DNA of 64,000 nt from Desulfobacteraceae bacterium (GCA_016744295.1 JADGEQ010000016.1:62001-126000); one strand, 5' to 3'. Counted from the first letter of the stretch, positions 17,278 through 26,394 are shown. Numbers and translations: made by a program. Notes: generated by a model from the letters alone, not told the origin.

Positions 17278-18165
17278 ATGGACAAGTTTAAAGGAATCTT
17301 TGTTGTAACAACCACCCCCTTTGACCAGAATAGAGACTTCATGTTTGACGCCGCCAAAGATAATCTGGATTATTTAATTGCCAGCGGGGTTCACGGGGTG
17401 TGCCTCATGGGCGCCACGGGCGAATATATGAATGTGACCACAAAGGAACACAAGGTCTACATTGAAAAAATGATGGACCATATCAACGGACGGGTTCCCG
17501 TCATCATGGGGGCCACAAGGGAGCGGCCCGATGACGTTATTGACCTGACCCTGCATGCAAAGGAAAACAAAATTGCAGCGGCAATGGTATTGCCCCCCTA
17601 CTATTCCAACCCGTCCCAGGAAGAAATCTTTTCCCATTACAAATATATAAATGATTCCATTGATTTCCCGATTATGGTGTATAACAATCCAGGATCTGCA
17701 GGGGTGGACATTGAAAAACAAACCCTGGCAAACATCGCCAAGTTGCCCAATATGCAAATAATCAAGGAATCCACAGGAGATATAAAACGGCTCACCACCA
17801 TATCCATGGAACTTGCCGATGATATTGTCCCATTTTGTGGATGTGAAAATATTGCCTATGAATCCTTTGTTATGGGGGCAAAAGGCTGGATTTGCATGTT
17901 GGCCAATATTGCGCCTAAAATGTGTGTGGATTTGTATACCCTGGTTGTTGAAGAAAAGAAATATGCCAAAGGCTTCGATCTGTATAAAAAAATCCTGCCG
18001 TTTGTGGATTTTCTGGAAAACTTTCACAAGGGAAGCCAGTTTTTGAAATATGCCACACAAAAGCAGGGCCGAGTGGGCGGATTCAGCAGACGTCCCAAAT
18101 GTGAATTATCAGATGAAGAAAAAGCAATGATAGACCGCACACTGGATATCAAAATGCTGTATTAG
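17278..18165 (+). CDS. DHDPS/N-acetylneuraminate lyase-family aldolase
   Basis: A 295-residue TIM-barrel enzyme of the class I pyruvate-dependent aldolase family. GATGEY (residues 45-50) is the substrate carboxylate loop, Tyr135 (VYNNPGSAG) the proton relay and Lys163 (IIKESTGD) the Schiff-base lysine. Members cleave or form 2-oxo acids with pyruvate; some deaminate pyrroline-4-hydroxy-2-carboxylate in aerobic hydroxyproline breakdown. The GATGE loop lacks the GTTGE threonine typical of true DapA. The start is the ATG at 17278 after CGGAGAA; upstream codons begin with TTG. It lies upstream of AOR, divergent from hypD, so a catabolic role is likely; exact substrate unknown. Confidence 0.85.
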   Translation: MDKFKGIFVVTTTPFDQNRDFMFDAAKDNLDYLIASGVHGVCLMGATGEYMNVTTKEHKVYIEKMMDHINGRVPVIMGATRERPDDVIDLTLHAKENKIAAAMVLPPYYSNPSQEEIFSHYKYINDSIDFPIMVYNNPGSAGVDIEKQTLANIAKLPNMQIIKESTGDIKRLTTISMELADDIVPFCGCENIAYESFVMGAKGWICMLANIAPKMCVDLYTLVVEEKKYAKGFDLYKKILPFVDFLENFHKGSQFLKYATQKQGRVGGFSRRPKCELSDEEKAMIDRTLDIKMLY

Positions 18166-18215
18166 CAGCAAAAAGTCAAAAACTGCTAAGAAAAAAAAGG
18201 AATCAGGAGAAAAAA

Positions 18216-20057
18216 ATGAACAACGGATATTGGCAAAAATTATTAAGAGTGGATCTTTCTTCCGGGCGGATCAAGGTTGAACGCCTTGAAGAACCGGTTC
18301 TGAAACGCTTTCTGGGAGGGGCTGGCCTGGGTGCTGAAATTTTGGGCCGTGAACTTGAAAGTATCAAGGCCCAGGACAGTGAAAACCGGTTGATTTTTGC
18401 CACAGGCCCTTTCCAGGGCACTGCGGTTCCCGGCAGTGCAAAATTCAGCATCATGGGGATTTCCCCCCTCACCGGAACTTATGCCGACACGGCTGCAGGC
18501 GGATCCTGGGGAACATCCTTGAAAAACGCCGGATATGATGTGATTATGTTACAGGGGAAATCAAAAACCCCTATCTATCTGTACATTGATGATGACACGG
18601 TTGAATTAAGGGACGCCCAGGCCCATTGGGGAAAATCCAGCTATGATGCCGTGGATGCCATCCGAAAAGAAAACAGGGATTCCAAGCTGTCCGTGGCCTG
18701 CATCGGCCCGGCTGGAGAAAAGGCCGTGTCCGTGGCCTGCATTGTGATCGACAAACACAGCTTTGGCGGACGCTGCGGTCTAGGAGCCGTGATGGGCCAA
18801 AAAAAAATAAAGGCTGTTGCCGTAAAAGGCAGCAAAACCGTTCCCGTTGCAGATCCTGAAAAGGTTAAAGCCCTGTCTAAAAAGTTTTTCAAACGAATCT
18901 ATCAAACAACCCTTGAAAACGAATTTCGGGAACACGGCACCCCAGGACTGTGTGAAACCGCTGAAAGCTTAGGCGACATGCCCATTAAATACTGGGATGG
19001 AGACAGGTTTCCCCAAGGTGCAAAACAGCTGGGTGCGCCCAATTACACCAAGGTGCTGAAGGCCAAACCCGTTCCCTGCAAATTCTGCCCCATCGGCTGT
19101 CACCGGGGCGTGGAAGTCACGGAACCCGCGGAATATGCCACCAAAGGAGTGGGTCCGGAATATGAAACCCTGGGGCTCATGGGCACCTGCTGTATGATCA
19201 GCGACCCCAAGGCCGTTGCCAAGGCCAATGACGTGGCAAACCGCTGCGGAGTGGACACCATTTCCGTCGGAGCCATGGTCGCCTTTGCAATGCAGTGCTA
19301 TGAAAAAGGCTGGATCAGCAAGGATATCATGCCCGACTACAGTCTTGACTGGGGCAATGGAATGACCCTGGTTAAAATGACCCAGGAAATAGGAACAAAA
19401 ACCGGTTTTGGCGCACTCTTTGCCGACGGAACCCTTAAGGCCGCCCAGCGAATCCACCCGGATTCCGTGGAAACCGTTGTCCACAACAAGGGGTTGGATT
19501 ATCCGGCACATGACCCGCGTTCGTGCAACTCCCTGGCACCGACCTATACCACCGGCACAAGGGGTGCATGCCATTTTCGCGGCCCCAGCGAAGATGTTGA
19601 AATGGGGGGATTTTTCATTCCCGAAATGGGGATAAAGGACGGCATGGTTAAATTTTTCCAGCCGGAGAATCAAAGCCTGATTTCCATACGCTGCCAGGAT
19701 CTAGGGGTCATTGCCAACTCCATTGTCATCTGTTTGTTCATGATTGACGGCGGCGATTTGACCATGGCCGAAGTTCTTGAAATATTTAATGCCATTACAG
19801 GTTGGGACTTCACCATGGAACAGCTTTTTGAATCGGGAGAGCGGGGATTCACAGCCCAGCGGCTTCTGAATATCCGCGACGGATATGACGGAACAACCGA
19901 TGTGCTGCCCAAAAAAATGTACCGGGCCGCCAAACTTGGCTTTCGCAAGGGACAGCAGATCCCATTTACCCGACTAATGAAAGATTATTATGAAATCCGC
20001 GGATGGGATGACAAGGGAATTCCCTCCCAAGACACCCTGGCGCGTCTGGCCCTCTAG
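18216..20057 (+). CDS. aldehyde:ferredoxin oxidoreductase (tungsten AOR family)
   Basis: A 613-residue tungstopterin enzyme that oxidises aldehydes to acids while reducing ferredoxin. The N-terminal domain (KRFLGGAGLGAEILGREL, PLTGTYADTAAGGSWG) binds the bis-pterin cofactor. Cys288, Cys291 and Cys295 (CKFCPIGC) plus a Cys near residue 495 (DPRSC) ligate the 4Fe-4S cluster. Length matches the family. It follows the aldolase by 50 bases with an AGGAG ribosome site and ends in a strong terminator. The likely substrate is an aldehyde released by the aldolase or glutamate semialdehyde from pyrroline-5-carboxylate; this is inference. Confidence 0.93.
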   Translation: MNNGYWQKLLRVDLSSGRIKVERLEEPVLKRFLGGAGLGAEILGRELESIKAQDSENRLIFATGPFQGTAVPGSAKFSIMGISPLTGTYADTAAGGSWGTSLKNAGYDVIMLQGKSKTPIYLYIDDDTVELRDAQAHWGKSSYDAVDAIRKENRDSKLSVACIGPAGEKAVSVACIVIDKHSFGGRCGLGAVMGQKKIKAVAVKGSKTVPVADPEKVKALSKKFFKRIYQTTLENEFREHGTPGLCETAESLGDMPIKYWDGDRFPQGAKQLGAPNYTKVLKAKPVPCKFCPIGCHRGVEVTEPAEYATKGVGPEYETLGLMGTCCMISDPKAVAKANDVANRCGVDTISVGAMVAFAMQCYEKGWISKDIMPDYSLDWGNGMTLVKMTQEIGTKTGFGALFADGTLKAAQRIHPDSVETVVHNKGLDYPAHDPRSCNSLAPTYTTGTRGACHFRGPSEDVEMGGFFIPEMGIKDGMVKFFQPENQSLISIRCQDLGVIANSIVICLFMIDGGDLTMAEVLEIFNAITGWDFTMEQLFESGERGFTAQRLLNIRDGYDGTTDVLPKKMYRAAKLGFRKGQQIPFTRLMKDYYEIRGWDDKGIPSQDTLARLAL

Positions 20058-20064
20058 CCGATTC

Positions 20065-20112
20065 AAAACAGGCCGGGTATTCTCGGCAACGAATCCGGCC
20101 TGTTTTATTTTT
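20065..20112 (+). terminator. rho-independent terminator after AOR
   Basis: AAAACAGGCCGG pairs with CCGGCCTGTTTT across an 18-20 base loop and is followed by a T-rich run (TTATTTTTTT). Confidence 0.85.
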
Positions 20113-20206
20113 TTATAGACGAAGCAAGGTAAAATCGAATATATAATAGATTCAATATATGGAAACCCACAATTATACACGAACAGGCAAAGAAAGGTCC
20201 AACCAG

Positions 20207-20929
20207 ATGAAAGTTGAACAAATAAAAGCGGATTCCGCATCCGAAAGGGTTGTAAAGCAGATCCTGTCCAATCTGGAAACAGGTGAGCTGAAACCGGGAG
20301 ACAGACTGCCCACCCAGGAGAAGCTTGGAATAATGTTTGGTGTGGGCCGGTCTTCCATCCGGGAGGCAACCAATGCACTGGCAATCATGGGATACCTGGA
20401 GATTATTCAGGGACGGGGCTCTTTCATTAAAAGCAAAGAGCCCGCCCCAAAAAACACCCCCCCGCCCCTGGACCGCCTGGTTGAAAATGCAAATCTGTTC
20501 AACTTGATTGAAATCAGGGAGGTGCTTGAATGTTATGTGGTTCAAAAAGCCGCAGAAAGAGCGGATGATGAACATTTGTCCCAATTGAAACACACCGTGG
20601 ACAATCTTGAGGAATGCAGAAAAGATGTGGGCAAATTCATTACCAATGACCTGGCCTTTCATCTGGCCCTTGCCCTGGCTGCAAAAAACAGGGAAATCGG
20701 AGAATTGGTCGAGCTAATCCACGTTACCATCAACAACCGCATCTCAGTTGCCTTTACCACCTCAAGGCAGGATAAGGTAATAAAAGCCATTGAGACGGCA
20801 CGAAAAATTTATGAACACGTGATCGCAGGCGAGAAAAACCAGGCTGTCCGATGTATGAAAAACCACCTGGATACCACAAAACAGGCATTGATGAATGAAT
20901 TGCAATCCCGTCCGGCCCATACAAAATAA
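20207..20929 (+). CDS. FadR-type GntR-family transcriptional regulator
   Basis: A 240-residue regulator. Residues 10-75 are the GntR winged helix (SERVVKQILSNLETGELKPG, GRSSIREATNALAIMGYLEI), followed by an all-helical FCD ligand domain (LIEIREVLECYVVQKAAERA; His near residue 160 in NDLAFHLALALA). FCD domains bind metal plus carboxylate ligands. The start is the ATG at 20207, which has AGAAAGG 9 bases upstream; an earlier in-frame ATG at 20159 is less well placed. It is next to the AOR unit and probably controls this catabolic block. Confidence 0.85.
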   Translation: MKVEQIKADSASERVVKQILSNLETGELKPGDRLPTQEKLGIMFGVGRSSIREATNALAIMGYLEIIQGRGSFIKSKEPAPKNTPPPLDRLVENANLFNLIEIREVLECYVVQKAAERADDEHLSQLKHTVDNLEECRKDVGKFITNDLAFHLALALAAKNREIGELVELIHVTINNRISVAFTTSRQDKVIKAIETARKIYEHVIAGEKNQAVRCMKNHLDTTKQALMNELQSRPAHTK

Positions 20930-21151
20930 CCTTTGACCGGGGCCATATTTCAAGCATCCTACATGTTTTTTTTGATAAAAAGCGCCTTTTTATCCTGAAT
21001 ATGGGTATTTTTAATGGAGACAGGAATATCCACTTGAATATAAACCACCTGCTTCTATTTGGACCAGATAAATATATCCCAGGTTTTACAGATATTTTTT
21101 ATAACTAATGTGAGATAATCACGACGATGCTCAAACCACTAAATAAATGAG
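20930..21151. other. short stretch without a recognisable gene
   Basis: AT-rich, no open frame of note and no clear terminator; it leads into the second decayed zone. Confidence 0.5.
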
Positions 21152-21303
21152 ACGCCGTTGATTCAAAAAGATACTAAACCTGGAACAAAACTATTGTCTC
21201 CATATTTTGCTGAAATTGAAAAACACATCAAAAATACTTATTCCAACCTATCAGAAAAAGACAGGCGAGTGTACGCAGTAATAGAGGCCTTAAAATTACC
21301 ATG
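21152..21303 (+). mobile_element. ISAzo13-type transposase remnant (N-terminus)
   Basis: The frame reads PLIQKDTKPGTKL, then PYFAEIEKHIKN and YSNLSEKDRRVYAVIEALKL, followed by TGA and GGIAY. The LSEKDRRxYAxIEALKLGxGG pattern is the N-terminal signature of ISAzo13-family transposases. Here the Gly codon is a TGA stop, and the sequence then passes abruptly into a purN fragment. Confidence 0.65.
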
Positions 21304-21321
21304 AGGTGGGATAGCATACAT

Positions 21322-21442
21322 TCAGACAGATTCTGCAAATTGCTGGATACAGGCAGGATAGAGTTCATACTCCCGTTCAAGCCCTTTTTTTGACATCTTC
21401 AAGGGTGTCGCCCGGCTCAATATCAAAGGACTTTTGTCCGAT
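21322..21442 (-). pseudogene. C-terminal fragment of purN, copy 2
   Basis: Reads IGQKSFDIEPGDTLEDVKK, then, after a one-base slip, LEREYELYPACIQQFAESV and TGA. It matches copy 1 at 7954-8070 but is cut earlier, exactly where repeat X begins. Non-functional. Confidence 0.75.
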
Positions 21443-21627
21443 ATGGATAGGAGCTTCCTTTTTGCCAAGCAAAGTATAAAAAGATTATCAAGAGTCTGAA
21501 ATATGGCCCCGGCCGGGGCTTTGATCTCAAAACGATCCTTGGGATAAAAACAACCCCGGAGAGTAAAATAATAAAACGGACCTGATCTCACTTAAAAAAG
21601 AGCTGGCCAGCTATCTTTAGGGCTGAT
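21443..21627. repeat. dispersed repeat X, copy 2 (185 bp)
   Basis: Same segment as 5675-5858, with the same ends (ATGGATAG and GGGCTGAT) but different neighbours: purN fragment on the left and unrelated sequence on the right. Its minus-strand frame (FYYFTLRGCFYPKDRFEI, AGAIFQTLDNLFILCLAKRK) has no stop in this copy, so it is the better template for identifying its origin. Confidence 0.8.
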
Positions 21628-21699
21628 AATGCGCATTTGACCCTGGCACTTCGGATATATCAGCGGATCCACCTCATAGATTTTTTGAATCAGACGAGC

Positions 21700-21923
21700 C
21701 TAATTTAGGCGGAACTCTTTGGGAAACATCTCATTCGGGATAACCGCAGGGATGCCAACATCCCTACCGGCCTTTTTTCCCTTGGGATAGGTGTCAATGA
21801 TTCCCTGCATGGGGTTGTCTTTTTCAGGGTGAGGTAGGACAGATTTTTTTGTTTTGCCAATATTCCGGCCGCCATGCCGCCGGGACCGGATCCGACAATG
21901 ACCATGTCCAGTTTTGCAGGCAT
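21700..21923 (-). pseudogene. broken FAD/NAD(P)-binding oxidoreductase, copy 2
   Basis: Begins with ATG after AAGGAG, reads MPAKLDMVIVGSGPGGMAAG and LAKQKNLSYLTL, then slips frame to MQGIIDTYPKGKKAGRDVG. It ends within about 75 residues in stops. Only the dinucleotide-binding N-terminus remains. Copy 1 (4960-5424) runs further but is also shifted. Confidence 0.75.
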
Positions 21924-22112
21924 GGATTTTCTCCTTAAATAGTGATTCCAATTCAAGAAATAATCGAGCTTCAATTTATCACAGGGGTCTGGGGATTGTC
22001 CATTTAAAAAACTATTTTAAAATCAAGAGATCTGTGGCAATTAATGCAGAGAATAACCTCTCCCTAACTTTAAAATAAAAGGAATCTCAAATGGTAATAA
22101 AGGGAATCTCAA

Positions 22113-23423
22113 ATGACGGATGATATTCAAATGACGGATGATATTCACATGTCTGATGATAGTAATATGGCAGAAGATATACTGATACATAACGGGTTGT
22201 TGTTGACAATGGAAAAAGGTTTGCCTGTTATTGAAAATGGGGCAGTGGTGATCCGGGATACAAAAATTCATGGGTGCGGTGACAATTTGGATCTTAGCCG
22301 GAAAAATATCCTGGATAGCAATCGGATTGATGCCGGGGGAGGGATTATCATGCCCGGCCTTGTGAATTGTCACACCCATGTGCCCATGTCCCTGTTCCGG
22401 GGGCTTGCCGATGACCTGCCCCTGGATGTCTGGCTAAATGAGCATATTTTCCCTGCCGAAGCAAGTCAAATCAACCCGGATTCGGTTCAAAAATGGAGTC
22501 GTCATTCTGCAAGGGAAATGCTGCTTTCCGGTACCACCACCTGTTGTGACGGGTATTTTTTAGAGGCAGAGGTGGCAAGGGCTTTGGCTGAATCGGGTAT
22601 CAGGGCAGTGGCAGGCCAGGGGGTGATTGACTTTCCCGCTCCTGGAGTGCCGAACCCTGCCCAAAACATCCAGGCGGCAAAAGAGTTTGTGAAAAATATT
22701 CGTAAATTGTCTTCTCGAATAACCCCTTCTATTTTTTGTCATTCCCCCTATACCTGCTCAAAGGAGACCCTGGTGGCGGCCAAACAGGCAGCTGAAGATG
22801 CTGGCATCCTTTTTCAGATCCATGTGGCAGAGACCCAAAATGAGATACAGATGATAGACGGTCTGGATGGTAGGTCTGTCATTGCCTATCTGGATGATTT
22901 GAAACTGTTAAACCAAAGAACTCTATTGGTTCATTCTGTGTGGATCGATGATGCCGATATCGAGATAATCCGCAAGCGTTCTGCCCGTGTGGCCCATTGT
23001 CCGGAATCCAATATGAAGCTGGCATCGGGTATTGCCCCGGTTCAGAAACTTTTGGATGCCGGTGTTGTGGTGGGGCTTGGTACCGACGGCTGCGCTTCTA
23101 ATAATGACCATGATCTATTCTCGGAAATGGACATGGCAGCCAAGCTCCAAAAGGTCAGTTGCATGGACCCCTGTGCAATGGATGCCAGAAGATGTCTTGC
23201 CATGGTAACCATTGAAGGGGCCAGGGCCATTGGTCTTGACCGGCAGATAGGATCAATAGAAAAGGGAAAACAGGCGGATATTATTATTGTGGACGTGGAC
23301 AAGCCCCATATGGTGCCCATGTATGACCCTTTTTCCAGTCTGGTTTATTCAGCCAAATCATCGGATGTATCCATGGTAATGGTGGATGGTATTCTACGGG
23401 TCAGAGAAGGGAAATTGATATAA
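22113..23423 (+). CDS. mtaD: S-adenosylhomocysteine/5-methylthioadenosine deaminase-type amidohydrolase
   Basis: A 436-residue metal-dependent hydrolase of the AtzA/TrzN/MtaD group. It has the metal motif NCHTHVPMSLFRGLADD, a second His in IHVAETQNE, a third in LLVHSVWID and the Asp of GLGTDGCASNNDHD. MtaD deaminates adenosyl compounds left by methylation reactions. The N-terminus is a tandem repeat of six residues (MTDDIQ, MTDDIH, MSDDSN, MAEDIL), each starting with Met. The ribosome site plus start is also duplicated (GGAATCTCAAATG twice). A truncated copy of the 5' end lies at 5541. Confidence 0.85.
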   Translation: MTDDIQMTDDIHMSDDSNMAEDILIHNGLLLTMEKGLPVIENGAVVIRDTKIHGCGDNLDLSRKNILDSNRIDAGGGIIMPGLVNCHTHVPMSLFRGLADDLPLDVWLNEHIFPAEASQINPDSVQKWSRHSAREMLLSGTTTCCDGYFLEAEVARALAESGIRAVAGQGVIDFPAPGVPNPAQNIQAAKEFVKNIRKLSSRITPSIFCHSPYTCSKETLVAAKQAAEDAGILFQIHVAETQNEIQMIDGLDGRSVIAYLDDLKLLNQRTLLVHSVWIDDADIEIIRKRSARVAHCPESNMKLASGIAPVQKLLDAGVVVGLGTDGCASNNDHDLFSEMDMAAKLQKVSCMDPCAMDARRCLAMVTIEGARAIGLDRQIGSIEKGKQADIIIVDVDKPHMVPMYDPFSSLVYSAKSSDVSMVMVDGILRVREGKLI

Positions 23424-23429
23424 AAAGAT

Positions 23430-23465
23430 GCCGCCTGTCTACCAGGGTCGGGGCAGACAGGCGGC
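23430..23465 (+). terminator. hairpin after mtaD
   Basis: GCCGCCTGTCT and AGACAGGCGGC form a perfect 11-bp stem around a 14-base loop, 6 bases after the stop. There is no U-tract, so it may be a 3' stabilising or weak termination hairpin. The remaining bases to 23760 show nothing recognisable. Confidence 0.5.
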
Positions 23466-23760
23466 TGGATAATGTTGCCAAGGAGATGGGGGGTTGCCTT
23501 AAGAAAACAACTTCCTTCATTATCCATACTTTGTAACTTTAAGTTTGTATTTATCTGTTGAGTTAGTATATGTCAATATTTATTTTTATAACCAGAATAA
23601 TATAGACAGAAGCGACCAAAAATAACCAAAAATAACTTTCGGGTGGAGCTGGCTGAAGGGATAGCACTTAATCTGGAATAGAATTTTGGGTTGTCACCCG
23701 GGAAATTCCAGTATATAAACCAGATCATAAATATGTGAACCCTTTTAAAGGAGTATCCCC

Positions 23761-24561
23761 ATGTTACAGCCCATTTCCATCAAAGCCACCAGCCTGTCGG
23801 ATGCCTGGTTTCAAACCCTTTACCAATGTGTGGAAAAGGGCCGCTCCTTTACCATTAACCGGGGATCCTTTGAAGGCCAGAAACGACTTGAGTTTGATTA
23901 TATGACCCTTCACATCACCCACCCGGCATCCCTTCCCCTGCTTCCCAAGGTTAACCCTGCCCTGGGATTTCCCGATCCTGTGGATGAAAATTATCTGGAT
24001 GATTATCTGCCCTATCTGATGACAGGCGAGGAAAAAAAGGGGGAATCCTATACCTATGGCCAGCGGATCTGTAAGTGTGACCTTGCCTATCTGCCGGAAG
24101 ATTACAAGGCACTCACCGAAATATTGGTCCAGGAACGAGAGATCTGGACAGACCGGAATATTTTGATAGAGGAAAACGGCAATTTTTATGTCAACCAGAT
24201 GGAACTTATGATCTGGACCTATACCCATAAAGGTGCGAGAAACAATCAAATGATCATGCAGGTGGGCCAGCCCTCTGATATGGTTTTGATTGATCCCCCC
24301 TGCCTGCGCCACATCGATACCCGTATCCAGGACGGAAAATTACATTTCTTTCCCTATTTCAGATCCTGGGATCTGTTTGGCGGCTTCCCGGCCAACCTGG
24401 CCGCCATTGAGATGATGAAACAATATTGCGCCGCCCAGATTGGGGTTGAAAATGGCGAAATCATCGCCTCCTCAAAGGGACTCCACATCTATGACTATGT
24501 GTTTGAGATTGCCGAGGCCATCAGGGGGCGGTCCATGGATGAGTTTCGACAGATGACATGA
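23761..24561 (+). CDS. thyA: thymidylate synthase (ThyA fold, short-form type)
   Basis: A 266-residue enzyme that methylates dUMP to dTMP with methylenetetrahydrofolate. The catalytic Cys181 lies in LIDPPCLRHIDTRIQDG. RSWDLFGGFPANLAAIEMMK holds the Asn that selects uracil, and KGLHIYDYVFEIAEAI is the C-terminal substrate loop. The N-terminal half is unlike E. coli ThyA, as in the archaeal and deltaproteobacterial forms. A GGAGT site precedes the ATG. It overlaps the next gene by ATGA. Confidence 0.85.
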   Translation: MLQPISIKATSLSDAWFQTLYQCVEKGRSFTINRGSFEGQKRLEFDYMTLHITHPASLPLLPKVNPALGFPDPVDENYLDDYLPYLMTGEEKKGESYTYGQRICKCDLAYLPEDYKALTEILVQEREIWTDRNILIEENGNFYVNQMELMIWTYTHKGARNNQMIMQVGQPSDMVLIDPPCLRHIDTRIQDGKLHFFPYFRSWDLFGGFPANLAAIEMMKQYCAAQIGVENGEIIASSKGLHIYDYVFEIAEAIRGRSMDEFRQMT

Positions 24562-25370
24562 TCCAAGAAATTTGTGACACCGATATTTATTATGAGATTA
24601 TGGGGCAGGGCGTTCCTGTGATCAATATCCATGGGTATGGGATTGACCATTGTTCAATAAAGGCCGGTCTGGAACCTCATTTCTCAGACCGGAATGGCTT
24701 TATGCGCATCTATTTCGACCTGCCTGGTATGGGGCGCTCAGGCTCTAACTCCAGAATCTTAAGTTCCGACGACATGCTGGAAGTGGTGATGCAGTTCATC
24801 GACCACCTTCTTCCCCAGGATCAGCCCTTTATCCTCACAGGTCTCTCCTATGGCGGATATCTTGCCCGGGGGCTGCTTCACAAAATGAGTGACCGGGTCA
24901 AAGCCCTGCTGCTCATCTGCCCTGTGATCGGATTCCGGCGCCGGGGCAGACAATTGCCGAATTTCAGGCTTTGGGAACGGGATGAAGCCCTGGTATCGAC
25001 CTTAAGTCCCAATGAATTTGTCACCATTGATCAATTTCTAACCATCCAGACAAAACCGGTGTGGGAGCGATTTAAACAAGAAATCAACCCCTCCCTGGCC
25101 CTGCCCGACCCAGGCCTCATGAATAGAATCCGGGACACGGAGTTCTCCTTTGAAGTAGACAGACTGGAATCACCCTTTGACAATCCCACTTTGATTCTTC
25201 TGGGGCGTTACGATGTTGCCGTGGGGTATAAGGATGCCTGGCATCTCTATGATAATTTTTCCGACGCCACCCTGGTGGTCCTGGGGCGGTCCGGCCATTC
25301 TATCCAAATGGAACAGCCTGTATTGTTCGATGCCCATGTCCGGGCATGGCTGGATCAAATCAAGCTTTAG
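24558..25370 (+). CDS. alpha/beta hydrolase
   Basis: A 270-residue hydrolase-fold protein. VINIHGYGID is the oxyanion region, Ser in LTGLSYGGYLARGLL the nucleophile, Asp in LGRYDVAVGYKD the acid and His in GRSGHSIQMEQP the base, in the usual order. No signal peptide, so cytoplasmic. It is translationally coupled to thyA by a four-base overlap, but no specific substrate can be given. Confidence 0.85.
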   Translation: MIQEICDTDIYYEIMGQGVPVINIHGYGIDHCSIKAGLEPHFSDRNGFMRIYFDLPGMGRSGSNSRILSSDDMLEVVMQFIDHLLPQDQPFILTGLSYGGYLARGLLHKMSDRVKALLLICPVIGFRRRGRQLPNFRLWERDEALVSTLSPNEFVTIDQFLTIQTKPVWERFKQEINPSLALPDPGLMNRIRDTEFSFEVDRLESPFDNPTLILLGRYDVAVGYKDAWHLYDNFSDATLVVLGRSGHSIQMEQPVLFDAHVRAWLDQIKL

Positions 25371-25707
25371 CAAAAAACCTTTCCTCATCTTAGGAATAAG
25401 CCGTGGCAGGAACTGATTTTTCACAAAATATTTTATAAATACCCAGGCTTATACACGATGTTTCTTCAAAAATAATAGAAAGTCAGGGTTTTTCTGATTG
25501 CTTTTTTACAGATTTCCAGCTATGGCACAGGTATCGTCTTTTCTAATCCAGATCCATGTAATGGAAAAAATGGCGCTATCTGTTATTCTTAAAAATCTTT
25601 CCAGTTTCCTGGGCTAAGGCGAGTTGTGTACTCCTCAAACAGAGTCAATTTGAATTGGTATCGCTTCAGGCGTTTTGTTTTCTAATGATGAAAGCCGAGG
25701 AATTAAA
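25371..25707. other. intergenic stretch, nothing recognised
   Basis: 337 bases with no open frame of note, no clear terminator hairpin and no recognised regulatory motif apart from the GAGGAATTAAA ribosome site at its end. Confidence 0.5.
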
Positions 25708-26394
25708 ATGAATGAAATAGCAAATAAAAAAGAAACAGCATTGGAATTACTTTTAGCGGATTACCAATACCTTGGTGATTCCTTTTGGAAAAATGAAGAA
25801 ACGGGTGAAACACGGGTGAAATTCCTCATCACTCTGGTAACGGCGGTTATGACAGCATTGGTAACCTTGGTTGCTAAATACATAGACGTTATGACTGCGG
25901 GCGGAAAGGGTTGCTGGTTCATTTTGATTGTAATTATTTTTTCTCTTGTTTTTTTATTTGCAATCGGTTTTGTGACCCTGCGCCGAATCATGAAGCGCAA
26001 TCAAGTGACAGACGGTTATAAGAAGGATATGGACAAAATCCGACAAAGGATAAAGGATAATTTTGATTGCCAGAATGTTCTGTCAAATTACAAACCCTTT
26101 TCAGGTAAGACGGAAAATAATGAAGGCGAAAGTTTTCAAATAAGAAAGGTTGGCGGTCTCACTTATACCGTTGCCATAATCAACAGCTTTGTCCTAGCAG
26201 CGCTGGTTGGTGTCATTTATACCGCTTTGTGGATAGGCGTGTCAGCAGTTTATCCTGACATAAGTAAAATGGTATTTTTTATTATCGGTGTGTTTGGGTT
26301 GGCCATAATATCCTTGACCGCTTATCTGGTAGGTAGCAAACAATGTCAATACATTGAGGATGAAGAAATAAAAAACAAGAAAAAGCTTCTATAG
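25708..26394 (+). CDS. four-helix membrane protein of unknown function
   Basis: A 228-residue protein with two hydrophobic pairs: residues 34-55 (FLITLVTAVMTALVTLVA) and 65-90, then a charged cytoplasmic stretch (KRNQVTDGYKKDMDKIRQRI) and a second pair at 160-185 and 195-215. The N-terminus ELLLADYQYLGDSFWKNEE and the layout recall small SLATT-like membrane sensors, but no family is claimed. The start at ATG 25708 follows GAGGAATT. It heads a run of genes with envelope-related products on the same strand. Confidence 0.6.
   Translation: MNEIANKKETALELLLADYQYLGDSFWKNEETGETRVKFLITLVTAVMTALVTLVAKYIDVMTAGGKGCWFILIVIIFSLVFLFAIGFVTLRRIMKRNQVTDGYKKDMDKIRQRIKDNFDCQNVLSNYKPFSGKTENNEGESFQIRKVGGLTYTVAIINSFVLAALVGVIYTALWIGVSAVYPDISKMVFFIIGVFGLAIISLTAYLVGSKQCQYIEDEEIKNKKKLL

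Noticed and set aside
17374..18060. 228-codon minus-strand frame
   Set aside because: Antisense to the aldolase; residues look compositional only.
21645..21665. sigma-54 promoter (TGGCAC)
   Set aside because: No GC at the required -12 position and no gene downstream in range.
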